A stretch of 64,000 bases of DNA from Acidobacteriota bacterium (lineage in GTDB: Bacteria > Acidobacteriota > Vicinamibacteria > Vicinamibacterales > UBA2999), in assembly GCA_947465645.1 (NCBI GenBank), contig CANIBQ010000018.1, forward strand, positions 5,246 through 69,245, in the 5' to 3' direction. Every line of letters starts with the position of its first letter. Within the stretch, counting starts at the first letter, position 1. Both the position numbers and the translations under genes were made by a program. The notes beneath the pieces are model-generated. The model made no database searches. It saw nothing but the letters and a program-made list of their open reading frames with translations, and was not told where the DNA came from. Shown piece by piece: positions 26,237 through 36,042 of the stretch.

Positions 26237-26926
26237 ATGGCTCGATGGGGCATGGCGGCCGACCTGGACCGCTGCACGGGATGTGGGGCGTGCGTGACGG
26301 CGTGTCACGCCGAGAACAACATCTCGACGGTCGGCGCCGAGCAGGCGGCGGTCGGCCGCGCCAAACACTGGATCCGCGTGGAGCGCTACTGGGAAGGCGA
26401 GTTCCCCGACGTCCGGCTCAAGTTCCGGCCGGTGATGTGCCAGCAGTGCGACCACGCACCGTGCGAGCCGGTGTGCCCGACCTACGCGAGCCATCACACC
26501 GAAGACGGCCTCAACGCGCAGGTCTACAACCGCTGCATCGGCACCCGTTACTGCGCCAACGCCTGCCCGTACAACGTCCGCTTCTTCGACTTCTTCAACC
26601 CGACGTGGGACAAGCCGCTGCACCTGCAGCTCAACCCCGACGTCTCGCTCCGCGAGGTCGGGGTGATGGAGAAGTGCACCTTCTGCGTGCAGCGCATCAG
26701 GGGGACCCAGACCCAGGTCAAGGCCGAGGGGCGCGAGCTGCGCGACGGCGACATCAAGCCGGCCTGCGTCCAGTCGTGCCCGGCCAAGGCGCTGGTCTTC
26801 GGCGATCTCGACGACCCGGAAAGTGAAGTCGCGCGCCTCTCGGAGTCGCCGCGCCACACCCTGCTGCTCGAGGATCTCGGCACCCGTCCCAAGGTCGCCT
26901 ACCTGCCAAGGGAAACAGAGGCATGA
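26237..26926 (+). CDS. actB2: ACIII ferredoxin subunit (ActB2 part), three 4Fe-4S plus one 3Fe-4S predicted
   Basis: Protein of 229 residues with ferredoxin repeats: CTGCGACVTACHAEN, CQQCDHAPCEPVCP, CIGTRYCANACPYNVR, KCTFCVQRI and ACVQSCPAKAL. The cysteine count is 15 rather than 16, because the CxxC cysteine in CIGTRYC is Thr. That replacement is typical of the 3Fe-4S cluster in ACIII and separates it from polysulfide/DMSO reductase B subunits. It carries electrons between quinol and hemes. Its stop overlaps the next gene (ATGA). Confidence 0.9.
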   Translation: MARWGMAADLDRCTGCGACVTACHAENNISTVGAEQAAVGRAKHWIRVERYWEGEFPDVRLKFRPVMCQQCDHAPCEPVCPTYASHHTEDGLNAQVYNRCIGTRYCANACPYNVRFFDFFNPTWDKPLHLQLNPDVSLREVGVMEKCTFCVQRIRGTQTQVKAEGRELRDGDIKPACVQSCPAKALVFGDLDDPESEVARLSESPRHTLLLEDLGTRPKVAYLPRETEA

Positions 26927-28278
26927 GTCATCCGCCGTCCCAGCGGATCAACGACGATCTCCTGCGGCCGCTGCTGCACACGTCGTGGAGGTTTTACCTC
27001 CTGGTGGCGATCCCCGGCCTGCTGGTGGCCGCCGGTCTCACGGCGTGGGCGACGCAGATGTACTTCGGCTTCGGGCTCTCCGGGATTAACTGGCCGATCT
27101 ACTGGGGCTTCTACGTCACCAACTTCGTCTTCTGGATCGGCATCAGCCACGCGGGCACGCTGATCTCCGCGATCCTGCGGCTGGTCAATGCCGGCTGGCG
27201 CCGTCCCGTCACGCGCTGCGCCGAGGTCATCACCGTGTTCGCGCTGATGATCGGCGCGATGTTTCCGATCATCCACCTCGGCAAACCGTGGCTGGCGTTC
27301 TGGCTCTTCCCGTACCCGAGCGAGCGCCTCATCTGGCCGAACTTCCGCTCGCCGCTGGTCTGGGACTTCTTCGCGATCAACACCTATCTCACCGGCAGCG
27401 TGCTGTTTCTCTTCCTGCCGATGATTCCCGACTTCGCCGTCGTCCGCGACAAGTCCACCGGCCTGCGGCACAAAATTTATCGCGCCCTGGCGCTCGGGTG
27501 GCGCGGCACGCCGAAACAGTGGCACCGCCTCGAGTCCTCGATGCAGATCATGGCGATCGCGATCATTCCGGTTGCGGTCTCGGTCCACACCATCGTCTCC
27601 TTCGACTTCTCGATGGCGCCGGTGCCGATGTGGCAGACGACGATCTTCGGCCCCTACTTCGTCGCGGGCGCGATCTTCAGCGGCATCGCCGGCCTGATCA
27701 TCGCGATGGCGCTGCTGCGCCGCTTCCTGCACCTCGAGGCGTACCTTCACCCGGTGCACTTCGAGAACCTCGGAAAGCTGATGCTGGTGATGGCCCTGCT
27801 GTGGGGCTACTTCGTCTTCAACGAGCGGCTGGTCACCTACTACGCCAACGGGCCCGCCGAGATGGCGGTGTTCTGGCAGACCCAGCGGGGCGCCTACGCA
27901 CCGCTCTTCTGGACGATGGTGCTCGGCAACTTCGTACTGCCGCTGATCATCATGGGGATCCGCCGGTTCCGCACCATCACCGGCTGCGTGATCGCCTCGA
28001 TCGGCGTCGTCATCGGCATGTGGCTCGAGCGCTACCTGATCATCGTTCCGTCGCTCGGCCACAAGTACCTCCCCTACAGCTTCGGCTCCTACAGCCCTCA
28101 GCCGGTGGAGATCGTCATCACCATCGCGACGTTTGCGGCGATGACCCTGCTCTACGTCCTGTTCGCGAAGTTCATCCCGATCATCTCGATCTGGGAGCTC
28201 AAGGCCGGTGATCACGTGCCGCCGAAGCTGAGGCCGCCCGCGACCGAGGAGCACAAGCTGGGAGAGCTCCACCTGTGA
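26923..28278 (+). CDS. actC: ACIII quinol-binding membrane subunit ActC (NrfD family)
   Basis: Protein of 451 residues with about ten hydrophobic helices and the NrfD/PsrC architecture. Helix-associated motifs: FVFWIGISHAGTLISAILRL, FPIIHLGKPW, WDFFAINTYL, VHTIVSFDFSMAP, FVFNERLVTYY. It is the quinol-oxidising subunit, with polar and charged residues inside helices that could form a proton path. Start overlaps the ferredoxin stop (ATGA), and its own stop overlaps ActD (GTGA): a tightly coupled operon. Confidence 0.92.
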   Translation: MSHPPSQRINDDLLRPLLHTSWRFYLLVAIPGLLVAAGLTAWATQMYFGFGLSGINWPIYWGFYVTNFVFWIGISHAGTLISAILRLVNAGWRRPVTRCAEVITVFALMIGAMFPIIHLGKPWLAFWLFPYPSERLIWPNFRSPLVWDFFAINTYLTGSVLFLFLPMIPDFAVVRDKSTGLRHKIYRALALGWRGTPKQWHRLESSMQIMAIAIIPVAVSVHTIVSFDFSMAPVPMWQTTIFGPYFVAGAIFSGIAGLIIAMALLRRFLHLEAYLHPVHFENLGKLMLVMALLWGYFVFNERLVTYYANGPAEMAVFWQTQRGAYAPLFWTMVLGNFVLPLIIMGIRRFRTITGCVIASIGVVIGMWLERYLIIVPSLGHKYLPYSFGSYSPQPVEIVITIATFAAMTLLYVLFAKFIPIISIWELKAGDHVPPKLRPPATEEHKLGELHL

Positions 28279-28775
28279 AGGCCGTCTACGCGCTCTATCC
28301 GGATGGACAGTCGGCGCAGCAGGGCGTGAACCGGCTGCGCGCCGCGGGCGTTGCCGACCGCGACATCACCGTGATCTCGTCGCAGCCGATGGAAGACTAC
28401 GAGTTCGGCCACATGGACAAGGCTACGTGGATGTGGTGGATCGCCTGCGGCGGCGGCCTGGTCGGCATGTCGCTCGCCTTCGCACTCGCGTGGATCACCG
28501 AGACATCCTGGCCGATGAACGTCGGTGGCCTTCCGACCTTCGCGTGGTGGCCGAATATCATCATCATCTTCGAGCTGACGATGCTCGGCGCCATCGTCGC
28601 GACGGTCATCACCCTCATCGTCACCGCCAGCCTCGGCCGCGGCGGGAAGCTCTACGATCCGGAAGTCACAGAAGGCAGCATCCTCGTCGGCGTCGAGAAC
28701 CCGCCCCAGGATTCAGTGGAGGCCTTTCAACAGGCTCTGGCAGCGCCGCCCGGCGCACGTGTAAAGACGCTCTAG
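28275..28775 (+). CDS. actD: ACIII subunit ActD (DUF3341)
   Basis: Protein of 166 residues with a GTG start overlapping the ActC stop. A cytoplasmic alpha/beta part (AVYALYPDGQSAQQGVNRLR, DITVISSQP) is followed by two transmembrane helices (about 55-75 and 95-118) and a short C-terminal soluble tail, the DUF3341 pattern. In ACIII this subunit packs against ActC and ActF. No actE, actF or cytochrome oxidase genes follow; the next gene is a TBDR. Confidence 0.9.
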   Translation: MKAVYALYPDGQSAQQGVNRLRAAGVADRDITVISSQPMEDYEFGHMDKATWMWWIACGGGLVGMSLAFALAWITETSWPMNVGGLPTFAWWPNIIIIFELTMLGAIVATVITLIVTASLGRGGKLYDPEVTEGSILVGVENPPQDSVEAFQQALAAPPGARVKTL

Positions 28776-28806
28776 CGCCCCCCTTCTCACACGCGGTTGT
28801 TTACGT

Positions 28807-28833
28807 TTGACAACCCGCGGGATGCAGCATACG
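28807..28833 (+). promoter_or_regulatory. Promoter candidate for the TBDR array
   Basis: TTGACA (28807-28812), 15-base spacer, CATACG (28828-28833). It lies 57 bases before ATG 28891, whose AGGAG site is at 28880-28884. The -10 is imperfect and the spacer short. Confidence 0.4.
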
Positions 28834-28890
28834 CTGCGCCGAACCGTCGGTCTCGCCGGCGGTAAGTCTCTGATTCAGCAGGAGTATCCG

Positions 28891-31800
28891 ATGAAACGCA
28901 TGCTGCGGACCTTGATAGGGTTGGCCGTCATCATGCTGTTCGCCAGCACGTCCGCCTGGGCGCAGGCGACCGCTCAACTTGGCGGCACCATAAGAGACGA
29001 GAGCGGGGCGGTGCTTCCCGGCGTGACCGTGACGGCGACGCAGACCGATACCGGCTTCTCGCGCACGGTTGTGACCGAGGGCAGCGGCACCTACCTGATG
29101 CCCAACCTTCCCACCGGACCGTACCGGCTGGAGGTGTCACTGCAGGGTTTCCGCACCTATGTCCAAACCGGCATCGTGCTGCAGGTGGGCGGCACACCCA
29201 CGATCAACGCGGTGCTCGGCGTTGGGAATCTCGAGGAAACGGTATCGGTCGAAGCGGCGACGCCGCTGGTGGACGTGCGCAGCGCGGGCATCAGCGACGT
29301 GGTCGAGAACGAGCGGATCGTCGAGCTGCCGCTGCAGGGGCGGCAGGTCACCGACCTGATCGTGCTGGCGGGAGCGGCGGTCAACACCGGGAACGTCAGC
29401 GCGTTTCGCGGGATGCCCGGCACCGTGGCGATCTCCGTGGCGGGCGGCCTGCGCGTCGGCGTCGCCTACCTGCTCGACGGCGCCATGCACAACAACACCT
29501 ACGACAACCAGAACCTGCCGCTGCCGTTCCCCGACGCGCTGCAGGAATTCAGCGTGGCGACCGGCGGCCTCTCGGCCGACAACGGCATGCACGCCGTGGC
29601 GTCGGTCAACGCGGTGACCAAGGCCGGCACCAACCGCTTCACTGGAAACGCCTTCGAGTTCTTCCGCGACAAGCGATTCAACGCGACCAACGCCTTCGCG
29701 CCGATCGGTCCCGATGGCAAGCGCCAGGACGATGCACTGCGGCGGAACCAGTTCGGTGGAACGCTGGGCGGCCCGATCGTCAGCGACCGGCTGTTTTTCT
29801 TCGGCGGCTACCAGGCGACCAGGACCATCGAGCGCCCGTCGGCGAACATCGCCTTCGTCCCAACCCCCGCGATGCTGGCGGGCGATTTCACCGCGCTCGC
29901 GTCACCGGCGTGCAATGCGGGGCGGCAGGTCACCCTGGCCGCGCCGTTCGTCGGCAATCGGGTGAGCCCGTCACAGCTCAGCCCCGCGGCGATGAAGATT
30001 GCCAATTCCGGGTTCCTGCCGATCTCGAGCGACCCGTGCGGGAGGCTCACCTATACGGTGCCGCTCGATCGCAACGACTACCAGATCGTGTCGAGGGTCG
30101 ACTACCAGGCCGGGACCAATCATTCAGTGTTCGGGCGCTACATGCAGACGTTCGAGTTCCGCCTGCCGTCGCTGGCCGCCACCCACAACGCCCTGACCGT
30201 CGGCCAGGCGTGGGGGACGAACCGCCGCGCGCGGGCGCACTCGCTGGCGTTCGGCGACACCCTGATTTTCGGGTCCAATACCGTCAACGCCTTTCGCGTG
30301 ACCTGGAACAGCACCGCCGTCCGGATGAACGATCCCACCGACCCGTTCTTCGATGCGTCGACGCTCGGCATCAAGCTGCACAGCTACCTGCCCGGGGTGA
30401 TCGCCATCGGCGCCACCAACGCGTTCCAGATGCACGGCGGCGACGCGGTGAAGATGGTCCTCGACAATGCGGCGATCCAGGTCTCCGACGATCTGACGAT
30501 CGTGCGAGGGGCGCACCAGATCGCCGTCGGCGGCAACCTGGCGCGCTGGACGTCGGCGACCGAGAACTACGCGCGCGCCGTCGGCGACCTGACCTTCGAC
30601 GGCACGGCGACCGGGTTGGCGCTCGCCGACTTCATGACCGGCAACCTCTCCCTGCTGCGGCATTCCGCGCCGGGTCTGCTGCCGCTGCATCAGTGGTACA
30701 TGGGACTCTACGCGCAGGACTCCTGGCGGGCGACCAGTCGGATCACGCTGAACGCCGGCTTGAGATGGGAACCGTTCTTCGGCCAGCAGATCGAGAACGG
30801 CTCGATCGCCAATTTCAGCCGCGATAACTTCCGTACCGGCGTCAAGAGCGGCGTGTTCCTCAACGCGCCGCCGGGGCTGCTCTACCCGGGTGACCCCGGG
30901 TTCCCGGACGGGAAGTCGGGGATGAAGACGCAGTGGTTGAATTTCTCGCCGCGCGCCGGCTTCGCGTGGGATGTCACCGGCGACGGACGGATGGCGGTGC
31001 GCTCCTCGTACGGACTCGCCTACGACTTCGTCAGCGCCCAGTACCTGTACATCGCCGGATCGGCGCCGCCGTTCAGCAACCGCATCGAGCTGCGCGGGCG
31101 GCTGCTGTTCGAGGACCCGTATGCCACCGTCCCCGGCGGAGAGACGCACCCGGTGCCGAGGGACCCGCCGGCCAACGCGCCCTACCCGGGCTTCGGCGCG
31201 TTCGGCACCATCGACCCGGAGAACAATTCGCCGCGGGTGCAGAACTGGAACGTGACCGTCGAACGGCAGATCGGCAGCGTCTGGCAGGCGTCGGTCAGCT
31301 ACCTCGGAAGCTACGCCGACCGTCTGTGGGGCGGCGTGCAGGTCAACCCCGGCGTTTTTCTCGGTCTCGCGCCGTGCACCCTCAACGGCGTGACCTATCC
31401 GACCTGTACCACCGCCGCCAATTTGAACCAGCGGCGCTCGCTGATCCTCGAGAACCCGGCCACCGGCCAGTTCTACGGCGCGCTCGACGTCCACTCCGAT
31501 GTCGGCAGCCAGAGCTATCGCGGGTTAAAACTCTCGTTCCAGCGCCGTGCCGCGAGCGGCGTCAGTCTCAACGGCAACTACACGCGATCTCACTGCGAAG
31601 GAGACACGGAATCGGGCTTTTCGTTTGCCCAGTTCAGCGCCGGGTATCTCAACCCCGACGACCCGTCGTTCGATCGGGGCAACTGCTCCCAGAACCGCAC
31701 CCACATCGCCAACCTCTCAGTCGGAGCGCAGACGCCGCAGTTTACCAACGCGGCGTTGCGCGCGGTGGCGTCCAACTGGAGACTGTCAGGGATTTTCAAC

Positions 31801-32208
31801 GCGCGCTCGGGCGGCTGGCTCACCGTCACCACGACCACCGACACGGCGGCGACCGGGATCACCGGCCAGCGGCCCAACCAGGTGCTCGACGATCCGTATG
31901 GCGAAAAGACGCTCGACACCTACCTGAACCGGGCCGCGTTCGCGCTGCCTGCCGCGGGGACGCTGGGGAGTCACCAGCGGAACAGCATCGAAGGTCCCGC
32001 GTTCTGGACCATCGACCTGTCGCTGTCCAAGCGCGTGCCGATTGTGGCGCGTCAGACGCTGGAGCTGCGCGTCGAGACCTTCAACCTTCTCAACAATTTC
32101 AACTGGGGCAACCCGGTCACCAATTTCAACGCGGCGACGTTCGGCCGTATCCTGACCCAGTCGGGCGATCCGCGGATCATGCAGTTCGGAATCAAGTATG
32201 AGTTTTAA
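28891..32208 (+). CDS. Oar-like TonB-dependent receptor
   Basis: Protein of 1105 residues from ATG 28891 (AGGAG 6 bases upstream; the frame's earlier start would add a non-signal extension). Signal peptide about 1-25 (AWAQA), regulatory-like domain with ESGAVLPGVTVTATQTDTG and NLPTGPYRLEVSLQGF, then a plug region with VENERIVELPLQGRQVTDL and a barrel ending KYEF. It heads a same-strand array running to 41420. The next TBDR starts 12 bases after its stop and shares almost the same N-terminal 200 residues, so these are tandem duplicates with divergent barrel loops. Confidence 0.92.
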   Translation: MKRMLRTLIGLAVIMLFASTSAWAQATAQLGGTIRDESGAVLPGVTVTATQTDTGFSRTVVTEGSGTYLMPNLPTGPYRLEVSLQGFRTYVQTGIVLQVGGTPTINAVLGVGNLEETVSVEAATPLVDVRSAGISDVVENERIVELPLQGRQVTDLIVLAGAAVNTGNVSAFRGMPGTVAISVAGGLRVGVAYLLDGAMHNNTYDNQNLPLPFPDALQEFSVATGGLSADNGMHAVASVNAVTKAGTNRFTGNAFEFFRDKRFNATNAFAPIGPDGKRQDDALRRNQFGGTLGGPIVSDRLFFFGGYQATRTIERPSANIAFVPTPAMLAGDFTALASPACNAGRQVTLAAPFVGNRVSPSQLSPAAMKIANSGFLPISSDPCGRLTYTVPLDRNDYQIVSRVDYQAGTNHSVFGRYMQTFEFRLPSLAATHNALTVGQAWGTNRRARAHSLAFGDTLIFGSNTVNAFRVTWNSTAVRMNDPTDPFFDASTLGIKLHSYLPGVIAIGATNAFQMHGGDAVKMVLDNAAIQVSDDLTIVRGAHQIAVGGNLARWTSATENYARAVGDLTFDGTATGLALADFMTGNLSLLRHSAPGLLPLHQWYMGLYAQDSWRATSRITLNAGLRWEPFFGQQIENGSIANFSRDNFRTGVKSGVFLNAPPGLLYPGDPGFPDGKSGMKTQWLNFSPRAGFAWDVTGDGRMAVRSSYGLAYDFVSAQYLYIAGSAPPFSNRIELRGRLLFEDPYATVPGGETHPVPRDPPANAPYPGFGAFGTIDPENNSPRVQNWNVTVERQIGSVWQASVSYLGSYADRLWGGVQVNPGVFLGLAPCTLNGVTYPTCTTAANLNQRRSLILENPATGQFYGALDVHSDVGSQSYRGLKLSFQRRAASGVSLNGNYTRSHCEGDTESGFSFAQFSAGYLNPDDPSFDRGNCSQNRTHIANLSVGAQTPQFTNAALRAVASNWRLSGIFNARSGGWLTVTTTTDTAATGITGQRPNQVLDDPYGEKTLDTYLNRAAFALPAAGTLGSHQRNSIEGPAFWTIDLSLSKRVPIVARQTLELRVETFNLLNNFNWGNPVTNFNAATFGRILTQSGDPRIMQFGIKYEF

Positions 32209-32220
32209 GGGGAATTTGTG

Positions 32221-35200
32221 ATGACGTGCTTCCTACGAGTGATCTCCGCGATCGCGCTGATGCTGGCGATCGGCGCCCCCGCCTGGGCGCAGGCGACGGC
32301 GCAGATGGCCGGTACTGTCCGGGACGAGAGCGGCGCGGTGCTGCCCGGCGTCACCGTCACGGTCACCCAGACCGACACCGGGTTCACGCGGACCGTCGTC
32401 ACCGAGGACGCCGGGTCCTACGTGATCCCGAACCTGCCGACCGGCCCGTACCGGTTGGAGGTTTCGCTGCAGGGATTCCGCACCTATGCGCAGACCGGCA
32501 TCGTGCTGCAGGTCGGCGGCACGCCGACGATCAACGCGGTGCTCGGCGTCGGTAACCTCGAGGAGACGGTCTCGGTGGAAGCGGCCGCGCCACTGGTGGA
32601 CGTCCGCAGCGCGGGCATCAGCGAGGTGGTCGAGAACGAGCGCATCGTCGAGCTGCCGCTGCAGGGACGCCAGGTGACCAACCTGATCGTGCTGGCGGGC
32701 GCGGCGGTGAACACCGGGGACGTCAGCGGGCAGCGGAACCGCAACGACTCGGTGGCGATTTCGGTCGCCGGCGGGCTGCGAACCGGCGTCTCGTACGTCC
32801 TCGACGGCGCGATGCACAACGATCCGTACGACAACACCAACATGCCGTTCCCGTTCCCGGACGCGCTGCAGGAATTCAGCGTCGCCACCGGCGGATTGGC
32901 CGCACAGAGCGGCATGCACTCCGCCGCGTCGGTCAGCGCGGTGACGCGCTCGGGGACCAACAGCTTCCACGGCAATGCCTTCGAGTTCCTTCGCGACAAG
33001 CGCTTCAATGCGTCCGACGCCTTCGCGCCGATCGGCCCCGACGGCAAGAAGGTGAACGACGGCCTGGTGCGCAACCAGTTCGGCGGCACGCTCGGCGGGC
33101 CGGTGCTCCGGGACAAGCTGTTCTTCTTCGGCGGCTACCAGGGAACCCGCGTCCGCCAGACGCCCGCCGCCTTTGTCGGCTTCGTGCCGACGGCGGCGAT
33201 GCTGGCGGGCGACTTCACGGCGATTGCCTCGCCGGCGTGCAACGCCGGCCGGCAGGTGGCCCTGCGCGCGCCGTTTGTCAACAACCGGATCGATCCTGCG
33301 CTCTTCAGCAACGCGGCGGTCGCGGTATCCAAGCGGCTGCCGACGGCCGTCGACCCCTGCGGCGAGATCAGGTACAGCGTGCCGCTCGACAACGACGACT
33401 CGCAGTACGTCGGCCGCGGCGACTACCAGATGAGCGCCAATCACAGCATCTTCGGGCGCTATATCGACGCCTTCGAGAATCGCCTGCCGACGCTGTCGCG
33501 CACCGGCAACATCCTGACGGTCAGGCGCGAGTTCGGCGCCAACAAGCATGCCCGCGCGCAGTCACTCGCGCTCGGCGACACGATGGTGTTCGGCTCCAAC
33601 ACGGTGAATGCGTTCCGCCTGACCGTGAACCGCACCACCAACCGCCTGAACGATCCGCCGGATCCGTTCTTCGATGCGGCCGATCTCGGCATCAAGCTTC
33701 ACAGCTACGTGCCCGACGTGATCGGACTCAACGTGACCAACGGCTTCACCATCTCGGGCGGCAACTCGGTCAAGGTCCGGATCCTGAGCAAGGCGTATCA
33801 GGCGGCCAACGATCTGTCGATCGTCCGCGGCCGGCACCAGATGTCATTCGGCGGCAACGCGTCGTACTGGATGGTCGACAGCGAAGACAATGCCCGCGCC
33901 GCCGGCGACTTCAACTTCAACGGTCAGGCCACCGGCATCGGGCTGGCCGACTTCCTGACCGGGCAGACGTCGCTGGTGCGCCACGGCGCGCCGGGCCTGC
34001 TGCAGATGGAACAGTGGTACCTCGGGCTCTACGCACAGGACACCTGGAGGATGACCGACCGCGTGACGCTCAACGCCGGGCTTCGCTGGGAGCCGTATCT
34101 CGGCCAGAACATGAAGAACGGCGCCGTCACCAATTTTTCGGTGGAGAACTTCCGGCAGGGGATCAAGAGCAAGCGGTTCCTCAACGCGCCAGCCGGCATG
34201 ATGTATCCCGGCGACCCGGGCGTCCCCGGCGGCAACTCGGGCATCAACAAGCAGTGGCTGAACCTGTCGCCCCGCGTCGGCCTGGCCTGGGACGTGTCGG
34301 GGGACGGCCGCACGGCGGTGCGGACCTCGTATGCGATGAACTACGACCTTCCGAGCGCGGTGTTCCTCTACATCGCCGCCTCCTCGTCGCCGTTCGGCAA
34401 CCGCGTCGAACTGGCGGGCGTCCCGTTCGAGGATCCGTATCGCAACGTGCCCGGCGGCGACACGCATCCGTTGTCTCCAGTCCCGCCCTTCGACGCGCAG
34501 TACCCGGCGTTTGGCGCCTACGGCGCCATGGATCCGACCATCAACTCCTCGCGCGTGCAGTCGTGGAATGTGACCGTGGAGCGCCAGCTCGGCACCGCGT
34601 GGCAGGCGTCGGCGAGTTATCTCGGCAGCTACGCGGATCGCCTCTGGGGTCAGGTGCACCTCAACCCGGGCACGTTCATGGGGCTTGGTCCCTGCGCGAT
34701 CGCGGGAGTGGCGTATCCGTCATGCACGGTCACCGGCAACGTCGATCGGCGCCGGCCGTTGTACCTGGAGAATCCGGCCCTGGGCCAGGCGCTCGGCCCC
34801 GTCGTCCGATTCTCCGACGTCGGCGAGCAGGCTTACCGTGGCCTCAAGCTGTCGTTCCGCCGCCGCGCGGCCACGGGCCTCAGCGTGGCGGGCAACTACA
34901 CGCTGTCGCATTGCGAGGCCGATACCGAGGTCACCGGCAGCTTCGGGCAGTTTGCCAACGGCTACCAGGACCCGAACAATCCGTCGTTCGACCGCGGCAA
35001 CTGCTCGCAGAATCGCCGGCAGATTGGCAACATCTCGCTCGGCGCGCAGAGCCCGCATTTCGACAACGCGCTCGGCGTCCTGGTGTCCGACTGGCGGCTC
35101 TCGGGCATCCTCAACGCCCGCTCGGGCAGCTGGCTGACGGTGACCACCGGCCGCGATATCGCGGGCACGGGCATCGCCGCGCAACGCGTCAACCAGGTCC

Positions 35201-35535
35201 TGGACAATCCCTACGGCGACAAGTCGTCCCTGACCAGCTACCTGAACCCCGCGGCGTTCGCTTACCCCGCGGCTGGCACGCTGGGCAATCACAAGGCCTT
35301 CAGCATCGAAGGTCCGGGATTCTGGACGGCCGATCTCGCGCTGTCGCGGCTGGTCCCGTTCGGGGCGCAGCAGTCGCTGGAATTCCGGGTGGAAGTGTTC
35401 AACGTGTTCAACAACTTCAACTGGGGCAACCCGAACACGAATCTCGATGCGGGCACGTTCGGCCGCATTACGACGGCGGCGCTGGCGACCGACAATCCCC
35501 GGATCATGCAGTTCGGGCTCAAATACGGGTTTTAA
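32221..35535 (+). CDS. Oar-like TonB-dependent receptor (tandem duplicate)
   Basis: Protein of 1104 residues. ATG 32221 is preferred over GTG 32218 because AAGGGG lies 8 bases before it. Signal peptide about 1-24 (AWAQA). Same domain plan as the preceding receptor (ESGAVLPGVTVTVTQTDTG, VENERIVELPLQGRQVTNL), ending KYGF. Twelve bases separate the two genes, so they are probably on one mRNA. An HH/partner pair follows after a paired-hairpin element. Confidence 0.92.
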   Translation: MTCFLRVISAIALMLAIGAPAWAQATAQMAGTVRDESGAVLPGVTVTVTQTDTGFTRTVVTEDAGSYVIPNLPTGPYRLEVSLQGFRTYAQTGIVLQVGGTPTINAVLGVGNLEETVSVEAAAPLVDVRSAGISEVVENERIVELPLQGRQVTNLIVLAGAAVNTGDVSGQRNRNDSVAISVAGGLRTGVSYVLDGAMHNDPYDNTNMPFPFPDALQEFSVATGGLAAQSGMHSAASVSAVTRSGTNSFHGNAFEFLRDKRFNASDAFAPIGPDGKKVNDGLVRNQFGGTLGGPVLRDKLFFFGGYQGTRVRQTPAAFVGFVPTAAMLAGDFTAIASPACNAGRQVALRAPFVNNRIDPALFSNAAVAVSKRLPTAVDPCGEIRYSVPLDNDDSQYVGRGDYQMSANHSIFGRYIDAFENRLPTLSRTGNILTVRREFGANKHARAQSLALGDTMVFGSNTVNAFRLTVNRTTNRLNDPPDPFFDAADLGIKLHSYVPDVIGLNVTNGFTISGGNSVKVRILSKAYQAANDLSIVRGRHQMSFGGNASYWMVDSEDNARAAGDFNFNGQATGIGLADFLTGQTSLVRHGAPGLLQMEQWYLGLYAQDTWRMTDRVTLNAGLRWEPYLGQNMKNGAVTNFSVENFRQGIKSKRFLNAPAGMMYPGDPGVPGGNSGINKQWLNLSPRVGLAWDVSGDGRTAVRTSYAMNYDLPSAVFLYIAASSSPFGNRVELAGVPFEDPYRNVPGGDTHPLSPVPPFDAQYPAFGAYGAMDPTINSSRVQSWNVTVERQLGTAWQASASYLGSYADRLWGQVHLNPGTFMGLGPCAIAGVAYPSCTVTGNVDRRRPLYLENPALGQALGPVVRFSDVGEQAYRGLKLSFRRRAATGLSVAGNYTLSHCEADTEVTGSFGQFANGYQDPNNPSFDRGNCSQNRRQIGNISLGAQSPHFDNALGVLVSDWRLSGILNARSGSWLTVTTGRDIAGTGIAAQRVNQVLDNPYGDKSSLTSYLNPAAFAYPAAGTLGNHKAFSIEGPGFWTADLALSRLVPFGAQQSLEFRVEVFNVFNNFNWGNPNTNLDAGTFGRITTAALATDNPRIMQFGLKYGF

Positions 35536-35549
35536 CGGGATCCCTGCCC

Positions 35550-35613
35550 CCGGAAGCCTGAAGGCTTCCGGCTACCGGCGATCGCATCGGTAGCCGGAGA
35601 CCTTTAGGTCTCC
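35550..35613. repeat. Paired hairpin (BIME-like) element
   Basis: Hairpin 1: CCGGAAGCC (35550-35558), TGAA, GGCTTCCGG (35563-35571). Hairpin 2: GGAGACCT (35596-35603), TT, AGGTCTCC (35606-35613). Between them GGCTACCG and CGGTAGCC form a third inverted repeat, so the element can fold as one cruciform. It separates the TBDR at 32221 from the HH gene at 35652. Confidence 0.65.
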
Positions 35614-35651
35614 GTGGTTTAATCTAAGGTAACGATTTCAGGAGGACGGCA

Positions 35652-36041
35652 ATGACAATCATGTTTCGAGCCCTCGTCGCCACTTTCGCCCTTATCGCCC
35701 TGTCTGTGCCGGCGATTGCCCATCACTCGTGGACCGCGGAGTACGACGCGAAGAAGCCGATCAAGGTGGAAGGCGTCGTCTCGAAGGTCGAGTGGACCAA
35801 TCCGCACACGCACTTCTACGTCGACGCCAAGGACGACAAGGGCGTGGTCACGACCTGGAACTTCGAGATGGCCAGCACGCTGTCGCTCGAGCGCGGCGGG
35901 TGGACCCGGAAGACGCTTCCCGTCGGTGAGAAGGTGACAATCAACGGATTCGGCGGCCGGGCCGTGACCACCCGGGCGATTGCCAACTCGATCATCACCT
36001 CAGACGGCAAGGCGCTGTTCGTCGCGCCCGCGGGGAACTGA
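35652..36041 (+). CDS. DUF6152-like secreted HH protein
   Basis: Protein of 129 residues preceded by AGGAGG. Signal peptide ends AIA before HHSW. WTNPHTHFYVDAK carries the NPH motif plus an extra His; GGWTRKTLPVGEKVTI follows. No mature cysteines. The partner gene starts one base after its stop. It lies within the TBDR array, downstream of two receptors. Confidence 0.87.
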   Translation: MTIMFRALVATFALIALSVPAIAHHSWTAEYDAKKPIKVEGVVSKVEWTNPHTHFYVDAKDDKGVVTTWNFEMASTLSLERGGWTRKTLPVGEKVTINGFGGRAVTTRAIANSIITSDGKALFVAPAGN

Positions 36042-36042
36042 C

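Noticed and set aside
23961..28278. Polysulfide, DMSO or nitrate reductase
   Set aside because: The Thr in place of Cys in the ferredoxin subunit, the pentaheme cytochrome and the DUF3341 protein together match alternative complex III better.
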